Positions 56,781 through 64,000 of a stretch of 64,000 bases of DNA are shown here, piece by piece. The notes beneath the pieces are model-generated. The model was not told the origin of the DNA, did not search any database, and worked only from the letters and a program-made list of their open reading frames with translations. The first letter of the stretch is position 1; each line of letters starts with the position of its first letter. A program made the translations under genes and the position numbers. The stretch spans positions 744,001 through 808,000 of the forward strand of contig NC_134443.1 in the NCBI RefSeq assembly GCF_030867145.1. Reading direction: 5' to 3'. The stretch is from Opisthocomus hoazin. Its lineage: Eukaryota; Chordata; Aves; Opisthocomiformes; Opisthocomidae.

Positions 56781-58852
56781 CATAGCATTCTAGAAGAGAG
56801 GAGAGATGAACATGTAGAAAATTATATATATTTTTATATATATGATTCAGATCTATTTACAACATGGCTGGGACAGACAGCAGAACATCCAAGGAGGCTG
56901 CACAGCCTCGGCTGGCGCTGCCCTGGCCAGGACACACAGGGATGGAAAGGCGATGGAGACCGAAGCACGGACCCGTGCTTCCGAGTGGGCAGCCCCCGAT
57001 CCCGGGGCACTCCCTGCCCACGCCACGAAGAGCAAACCGTCCCCTGCAGCCACAGGGCCAGCAGTGGAGCCCCTCACTCACGGTGCCCTGCGCAGCGGGG
57101 CTGCAGCTGGCTTGCTCCAAACCACACGAAGGCAGATGGAAGCATTCGAGCACACGCGTGGCAAACACTCTCCCAGGAAGCGACACCGCCTTCCTCCCTC
57201 CAGCCAGAGGCAGGAAAGCGCGAGGAGCGAGAGAGATTCTCAGGAAAGCCTGAGTCAGCCAGCCAAGAATGCAGGGAAGGAAGCCGTGCCCCTGCAGAGC
57301 ATCGCCCGTTGCCTCCCTGCCTTGCTTTCCCCTGACCTGATGGGAATCTCTTAAAAAAAAAACCAAACAACAAACCCCAAAACTAACTGTCCACTCGCCT
57401 TCCTTTTGCCCACGACTTCAGAACTGGGCCCAAAGCGGGCAGGGTGAGCGCGGCCTGGCACGGGCATGGGGAGCCCTTCAGCTGCAGAGGACAGGCGGGC
57501 GCCTCGTCTCCGCCGCAGGAGGAGCGGCCAGTGCAGGCACCCAGGGCACACGTCGTTGTGCAGGCTGCAGCCGCAGCACCAACCTTGCGTTCGGCGTTTG
57601 GTTTGGTTGGGTTTTTTGTTTGTTTTTAAACAGGCCTGGAACAAATAAAAGGGAAGAAGAAAAAAGGAGACAAAAGAAATCCAAGCTTGGGGTGCCTGAC
57701 GCTGTCAGCACAGATTTGCCTCTATGCCCCTCTCTCCCTGATCTCCACGCTCTGTCTCTGGTGCTTTTTCCCCTTCCAGTGTGGTTATTCCCAGTCCTGT
57801 CTCTCCCTGCAGATATCAGCTCCAACAGCTCGCATCTGTCTCACCGCCTGCTGCCGGGCCCCGCTTCGCAAGCACCAAAGCCTGGGCATCAGGCAGGGGC
57901 TGCAGGCGGCCAGACCGGGCGCTGCCTGCCTGGCCACGCTCTCCTGTGTCCCAGGCGCCGTGATGCTGGGGGTTCAGCTCACCACCTTCTGCTGCGACAC
58001 CGGGAGAGGAGCCATCTCCAACCCGTGCCAAGGCAGACGGCCTCGCTGGCCAGAACTGACCAGGGAGAGAGAAACTGCCCGCAAACCCTCCGGGGCAGCT
58101 GCGAGCCTCACGCTGTGCCCCTCCATCACAGCCACGCTCGGATGCGGCAGCGGGGCGACCCTACCCCCAGAGCAGCAAAGGCCTCATCACAGCTCCAAGC
58201 CACGAGGAGCGTTTCGAACACTGCCTGGCCCCCCCGCTGCAGCCATCAGACACTTCGTCCCCTCCTGTGGGCTCAGCTGCTTTGGGCAAGCAGGGGACAG
58301 ATCCCAGGCAGCTCAGCCCAGCAACACAGCCGCGTAATTTTTTGCCTATCACCTAATTTCTTCACTTAGAAGCTCTAATGCACACACCTTACTAACCTTC
58401 CAGATCACGTATCACACCTTTTGCCCAGCCGGTTCTTCCTCTGCAGACACCCGAAAAGCATTCACACGCCACAGCTCTGAACTCTCCCCTCTTACCCGGT
58501 GCCAAGCAAACACCAAGCCACTCCTCTGAGCACTTTTCTGCTTCTCCCAGGGCCGCACAACTCTCCCAGCGAGGAGGCAGCGCTGCAGTGGCTCTGCAAG
58601 CGAGGATGGTTTCAAACAGCATGAAAATTAAGGCAGCAAACCCACTCGCTAAAAGGAACGGCTCAATGAAATCTGTGCATCCCGGGCTACCGACACCTCT
58701 CGCTCGCCTTCTCAGTTCTGGTGAGTGTTCGCTGTAAATACTCAAATAACTATGTGGATTCTGGTGCTCCCGTCCCTATGGTACAGTGAAGTTCAATCCA
58801 TTTAGCCAAAAGAAAAAAGAAAACAGGAAAAAACCCAGCCTGCGAGTGCAGG
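56748..58852 (-). other. Probable 3' UTR of ENSA
   Basis: Non-coding sequence directly after the ENSA stop, more AT-rich towards 56.8 kb. A plus-strand A run of about 28 at 56,748 (T run on the gene strand) and an AT block at 56,820-56,845 lie near the likely end. No canonical AATAAA could be fixed; the end is a guess. Confidence 0.4.
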
Positions 58853-61324
58853 CTACCCTGCCAGCTTGCTGGTTACGAGCGAGGATTTTCTCTGCGGGAG
58901 GTCCTGTGGCGTGGGGATGTGGTCTCCCGTCACCAGGTTCTTGTCTGGCCCTGCACTTGGCAACTGCTTGTTCTTCATCTTTGCCTTGGCCATGTTGTAG
59001 TCACCAGAATCGAAGTATTTTTGCTGGAAGAGGGAGAGGAGTTTGGGTTACTTTGATTTGCAGGAGCACAGGGACATAGCAGAAACACAGAGACCTGAAC
59101 ATGAGTGTGATCCTTCAAGGAGGTCCTGGGGTTGCTCACCACCAGGTCACAAAAACGTCACACAAGGGGAGAATCCAAGGGAGCCTGGCCCGATTTGAAA
59201 GGCCTTTGGCACCCACCCACAAACCCCAGAGCGAGTGGGACCTGCCCCGGCTGGAAGCAGCTTTGCCCCACAGCAGCCGCCTGTCTGACTCCAGACACCA
59301 GGGTGCACATTTCCCTCTGACCCACCCTTGGGAGTCTGCCTGCAGCCCGTGAACTTTGGCTGCGTGGCACTTGCTGGGTAAAGGCCAGGTTTGTCCTGCT
59401 CTGCACTTGCATCATGCTCAGCGTCACAGGGGTTCAGTCCCGGTCCAGAGACCCCCAGACAGCCGAACGCAGGCACAGCCGCACCACAGACCACTCCAGG
59501 CAGAGGCTCAGCTACAGTGGCAAAGTCTGTTGATTCAGTTTATTCTGGTTTGGTGAACGGATGAGCCGGGGTGAGAGAGCAGGGTCTTCTCCCCAGGCAG
59601 CACAGCCCGGCCAGTGCCAAGCCCTCCGCCAGACCGTCCAGGCTCCCAACAGACGAAGCGATGCAGGGAAATGCCTGCAAAGACGGGGCCAGAGGACACC
59701 TCCCTGCTGCACGGCACCACCAGCCCGGGGTGCAAAGGGCATTTCGTTCCCTTATCACAGAACAGTCAGGGTTGGGGGGCCCTCTGGGGATCCCCTAGCC
59801 CAACCCCCTGCCCAAGCAGGGTCACCCAGAGCAGGCTGCACAGCACCGCGGCCAGGGGGGTTGGAGTATCTCCAGAGAAGGAGACTCCCCAACCCTCTGG
59901 GCAGCCTGGGCCAGGGCTCCGTCACCCTCAGAGGGAAGAAGTTCTTCCTCGGGTTCAGCTGGAGCTTCCTCTGCTCCAGTTTGTGCCCGTTGTCCCTTGT
60001 CCTGTCGCTGGGCACCACTGGAAAGAGCTTGGCCCCATCCTCCTGACCCCCCCCTGCAGATATTGATCGGCATTTCTAAGGTCCCCTCGCAGCCTTCTCT
60101 TCTCCAGGCTGAACCAGCCCAGCTCCCTCAGCCTCATCACACACATCACCGTGGGACGGTGCTGCTTCGCCCGCCCGCAGCAGTACCACCAAAGGAGAGC
60201 TTCCCCAGTGCTACGGACAGGGCTTTGCTGGGCACAAGGAGCTCTGAAGAGCCCAGTTCTGCCCCGATGCGCCAGCAGGCTCCGACAAGCCCAGTCCCAA
60301 CAAAAAGCCTTCCCCGCTTCAGCGCCAAGCCACTGAGCAACCCTCCTTTCTGCGCTTGCTTTAGCAGCTGGTACCTAAACCAACAGCCCTGGTGATCACA
60401 TCAACAGCGCGAGCGAGCGCACACGGTGGCTGCCCGGGCAGAGGACAGCTGTCCCCGCAGGCTGAAAGGGAAGCAGCAGGGCAGAGCCAAGCCCTGCGCA
60501 GCGTGCCACGGAGACACCGTGCGTTCAGAGCTGCGGAAGGCAGCAGCCGCTGCCTGCCAGCACCTCGGGAGGGATTGACGTTTCCTGCACCAGCGAGGAG
60601 GAGGGCCAGCAGCGACAACCCAAGCACGCTACAGACGGCTCCCGCAGAGGGATTTAATTACATCTCCAGGGAGCAGAGTCAGAGGGTTGGCCAGCCACGG
60701 ACACGCAGCCAGCTGACTCACTGGCGTTCCCAGTGCCCTTTGCACCAGCCCAGAACCCAGGCAAAGCGCAGACCAGAGAGACAAACTGCGGCCCGCAGCA
60801 CCTTTGCGGCCCACTGAACCCCAGGGAGCACAGCAGCAGGCAGGGGGGGATTTATGCACTTGTTTTGCCTCTCAACCCCAGGTTCCAGGCCCGGGTGTGG
60901 AGAACAGGGTGGGACCCACCGCCGGGGTAGATACACAGAGCCAAACCACCCGAGAGGCGGCAGCTTTTGGGTTCTGAGCCCTTCTTGCTTAACCACAGCA
61001 GCCCTCGCTGCTTTGGGCTTGAGCTCGCTGGGTGCCACGTCCAGCGCAGGCACTGAAAGGAGCTCGGCCCACGGCTTCAACAGAAACTTTTTGGCCTGGG
61101 GAATTATGGTGTGATTCCTCTGGCCCGGTCGGAGCTTGGCTGCCTGCGCCACTGAGGGAGGAAAGGATGTGGACGAGCCACGGCTGAGAAATAAATACCC
61201 CTTTCTGCAGTCTCTTCATGAGGAAGTCGGAGCCTCCAGGCTTCTGGCCTAGGTTGGGGTATTTGGCCTTCAGTTTCGCTTCTTCTGCTCTCTCAGGGGT
61301 GACGGTTTCCTTTTCTTGTGAGTC
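58853..61324 (-). CDS. ENSA: ENSA, alpha-endosulfine, last two coding exons
   Basis: Exon 61324-61199 (126 nt, phase 0) reads [20 protein letters not shown] through the conserved [18 protein letters not shown]. Exon 59023-58853 reads [40 protein letters not shown] and [16 protein letters not shown] with TAG at 58855-58853. [19 protein letters not shown] and RKSSLV distinguish ENSA from ARPP19. FDSGDY is the Greatwall (MASTL) site; phosphorylated there, ENSA inhibits PP2A-B55 at mitotic entry. RKSS is the PKA site. The end KLAG-stop lacks the GQVE of the main human isoform, like a known alternative end. The first coding exon was not found and is probably beyond 64,000. A CR1 sits in the intron and another upstream of exon 61.3 kb. 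Confidence 0.95.
59755..60145 (-). mobile_element. CR1 LINE 3' end in ENSA intron
   Basis: From atcacagaacagtcagggtt, via gtcacccagagcaggctgca and gaagaagttcttcctcgggt to gctgaaccagcccagctccc. 5' truncated. Very similar to 34.66 and 62.82 kb copies. Confidence 0.93.
60145..61198. other. ENSA intron, unique sequence
   Basis: No repeat or exon recognised between the CR1 and the 61.2 kb exon. Confidence 0.5.
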
Positions 61325-62822
61325 CTGAAAAACAAAGAGGGGGGGTGGAAAGCCCTTCAGCCCCACAGGATGAACACACACCTGTGACGCCGTAACACAA
61401 CACTCAACAGCAAGTCCCGACCCCGGTGCCTGGCTTGCCGAGCAAGGTGTGGTCCCCTGGAAAAGCCAGGCACGCTCAGAGAATATTCGAAACACCTTCC
61501 CAGCCAGAAACCGCTCTTAGGCCCGGTACCTGTGGAGAGAGGCAGAGATCCTCCCCGGGCCCCCTTCCCAGACAGGAGCCCCGCAGGTGCTTGCGCTGAC
61601 ATTTGGCTTTGCAAACTGGGCTTAAAACATCGCCACAACTGGCTGCTGGCCAAGCCTCTTCCCCCGACCAGCGACAGGGCCGAGCAGCACCGACAAACCA
61701 GCGCGACGGGGCACTGCGGCGCTGGGAGGCGTCACCCGGCTGCAGGCAGCCGCGATGGAAGAAACCCTTCTGCTCCAGACCCAATTTATCGGGAACGACA
61801 ACGGGCACGGGCAGCACAGCAGCGTTTCAGCACCCGCTTCACAGCCACAGGGGTTTCAGGGTGTGCCAGGAAGCCATGCAGCCCGCTCGCAGCCTGGGAC
61901 CAATTGCAGCAGAGGTGCCAGACCCTGGTTGTCGCCTGGCCCCTCAGCAGGAGCTCCAGGACCCCCCCAGCCCAGCTACGGAAGCATCACCTGAGCAGCA
62001 GCGCCCGAAGCGGGGTTCAGGATCTGCTCCCCAGCCACCAGCCTCTCTCTTCAGGGGGGCACCTTCCCCGCCCCAGGGAAGGGCTGCAGGCCTGCGCCAG
62101 CAGCTGCGCTCGGAAGGAGCCAGGGTCCCAGCAGGGCCTGGAGAGCCTCCCCTGCAGCAAGGCCGAGTTCTGGCCGGCCACCAGCCCCACTTTGATGGGA
62201 ACCCATCACCGCCGGCCACCTCCACCAGCAGCCAACCCACCATGGGAGCGCGAGCCACCGTCCCACAGGGTGCTGACAAGGGGGGGAGGGTGTGTCTCCC
62301 CGCTGTTCCCGTTCCAGCAGGGACGGCGCTGGCAGAGTGGCCGTGGCAGCTCGGCTCCCAGCCGTGTGCCTCTCCTCCCAGCGCCGAGGCCCTGCACCAC
62401 TCCCAGCCCACCAGACGGCACGCTCCAAGCAGCGAGCGTGGCAGAACACTGCACCACAAGCCTCCACCCCGCCAGTGACGCAGGAGAGCCCTTGGCATCG
62501 GACGGGACCGGCAAGCTGGTGGAATGCAGCCGGCAATCACGCAGCGTGGAGGCAGGCGGGACGGGAGTCCCGGCTTCCCCAGGGATGAGGCATGGAAGCT
62601 GAGCGCGGCGGCACTAAGGGGACACATGCTCCCGTGCATTCCAGCTGCCAGGACTTCCCAGATGGCCAAGAGCAGAGCTGCAGCCCGCAAGTCCCCAGAC
62701 TGGAAAGCACTGCCAGCACTGCAAGAGGTCTCCAAGGAGATCTTCCACAGGTGCCGAGCTGGGGGAGCAGCTCTTCGCTGCACGGCTGCAGCCCGGGGGG
62801 CCAGCTCCCCGCAGAGGCTGCC
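61325..62822. other. ENSA intron, unique GC-rich sequence
   Basis: Long overlapping open frames on both strands (for example 61,532-62,602 plus) lack any family resemblance and cross the intron of a conserved gene; treated as chance. Confidence 0.5.
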
Positions 62823-63655
62823 ACGAATCACAGAATGTTCAGGGTTGGCAGGGCCCTCTGTGGGTCCCCCAGCCCAACCCCCTGCCCAAGCAGGGTCACC
62901 CAGAGCAGGCTGCACAGCACCGCGGCCAGGGGTCTGGAATATCTCCAGAGAAGGAGACTCCACAGCCTCCCTGGGCAGCCTGGGCCAGGGCTCCGGCACC
63001 CTCCGAGGGAAGAAGTTCTTCCTCGGGTTCAGCTGGAGCTTCCTCTGCTCCAGTTTGTGCCCGTTGCCCCTTGTCCTGTCGCTGGGCACCACTGGAAAGA
63101 GCCTGGCCCCGTCCTCCTGACCCCCCCCTGCAGATATTGATCGGCATTTCTAAGGTCCCCTCGCAGCCTTCTCTTCTCCAGGCTGAACAAGCCCAGCTCC
63201 CTCAGCCTCTCCTCCTAGGAGAGATGCTCCAATCCCCTCCTCATCCTCGCAGCCCTGTGCTGGACTCTCTCCAGTAGCTCCTCATCTTTCTGCAACTGGG
63301 GAGCCCAGCACTGGACACAGCACTGCAGACGGGGCCTCCCCAGGGCAGAGCAGAGGGGAAGGAGAACCTCCCTGACCTGCTGCCCACACTCCTCGTGATG
63401 CTCCCCAGGATCCCATTGCCCTTCTTGGCACCCAGGGCACGCTGCTGGCTCATGGTCACCCTGTCATCCCCCAGCACTCCCAGTCCCTCTCCGCAGAGCT
63501 GCTCTCCAGCAGCTCAGCCCCAGCCTGTACTGGTGCCTGGGGTTGTTCCTGCCCAGGTGCAGGACCCTGCCCTTGCCCTTGCCGAGCTCCATCAGGTTCC
63601 TCTCTGCCCAGCTCTCCAGCCTGGCCAGGTCTCGCTGAAACGGCTCCTCGGCTGC
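62823..63655 (-). mobile_element. CR1 LINE, 3' 0.83 kb, in ENSA intron
   Basis: From cgaatcacagaatgttcagg through ccagtagctcctcatctttc and the ggttgttcctgcccaggtgc region to about ctcggctgcgtctcgg. 5' truncated. Longest of the three near-identical minus-strand copies. Confidence 0.94.
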
Positions 63656-63659
63656 GTCT

Positions 63660-64000
63660 CGGAAAGACAAAGCAAACCCGAGTTAACGGCAGCTCCTGAC
63701 GGTCCGGGCCGGGACGAGCGGAGTCGGGAGCGGTGGCAGCACGACGCGCAGGCTCCGCGCGGCCCCCTCAGAGCCCCAGCCGCGCAGGCCCCTCCTCACG
63801 TCCCCGGGGTGCGAAGGCGGGGGGAGGCGTCGGGAATCTCGTCACGATCTTCAGCTTCTGCAGAGGCTTCGCCCACGCGCGGCCCGGCAGAGCCCGGCTC
63901 CGCGACGGCCCCGGGGACGCGAGGCAGCACCGGGAACCCCGCGACCGCCGGCGCCGCGGACCCAGGGCGGGTCCGGGCAGCGGGAGCCCCGGCTCAGCCC
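63660..64000. other. CpG-rich end of window
   Basis: Very GC- and CpG-rich sequence, probably the edge of a CpG island, possibly the ENSA promoter region. No coding exon recognised on either strand. Confidence 0.4.

Noticed and set aside
1-64000. tRNA, rRNA or snRNA genes
   Set aside because: No cloverleaf-type box A/box B pair or known snRNA core was noticed on either strand; a scan with covariance models would be needed to exclude them.

Overview
The window is vertebrate nuclear DNA and clearly avian. It carries many CR1 LINE 3' ends, bird-type LTRs, intron-poor GC-rich stretches with CpG islands, and host gene families that are multi-copy in birds (Topors-like RING, maestro HEAT-like repeat, ARHGAP20/TAGAP-like RhoGAP). 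The LTR at 26.7 and 35.7 kb is of a kind I associate with Neoaves. The base composition and the MCL1-ENSA pair (human 1q21 synteny) suggest a microchromosome. Species and chromosome were not checked.

Right part (about 43-64 kb): the conserved block. MCL1 (minus, three exons, 320 codons, looks intact) has a TATA/CRE-type promoter at 52.6 kb. ENSA (minus) contributes its last two coding exons at 61.3 and 59.0 kb; its first exon is outside the window or unrecognised. A PLAC-domain-like exon at 44.25 kb on the plus strand sits where ADAMTSL4 would be expected from human synteny, but looks degraded or incompletely visible. The rest of this part is CR1 copies, GC-rich spacer and long C/G homopolymers.

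Left part (about 1-26 kb): an accessory, lineage-expanded gene cluster. It holds a Topors-like RING gene with a 183-bp coding minisatellite (minus, 1.1-2.6 kb), a maestro HEAT-like gene with eight recognisable 3' exons and two frame lesions (minus, 6.8-9.5 kb), and a complete-looking 14-exon ARHGAP20-like RhoGAP gene (plus, 14.9-19.5 kb) whose inferred N-terminus is a myristoylation/palmitoylation-type MGQASCCC. An unrecognised multi-exon gene follows (minus, 22.5-24.7 kb) with about five copies of an acidic module around the motif EGSCPKE. A 375-bp piece of the 3' end of that unknown gene is present in inverted orientation next to the RING gene, 21 kb away.

Middle (26-43 kb): a mosaic. An AT-rich island (27.2-31.6 kb) carries relic exons of a USP42-like deubiquitinase. 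A curious array of pyrimidine-tract/CAGGTG cassettes lies on the minus strand at 30.1-31.2 kb. A CpG island with two perfect NRF1 palindromes (32.6 kb) is followed by a 10-unit minisatellite in which most units carry a splice-acceptor-like sequence. CR1 copies and several solo or partial LTRs fill the rest. No tRNA, rRNA or CRISPR was seen. All homology calls are by eye; no database search was possible.
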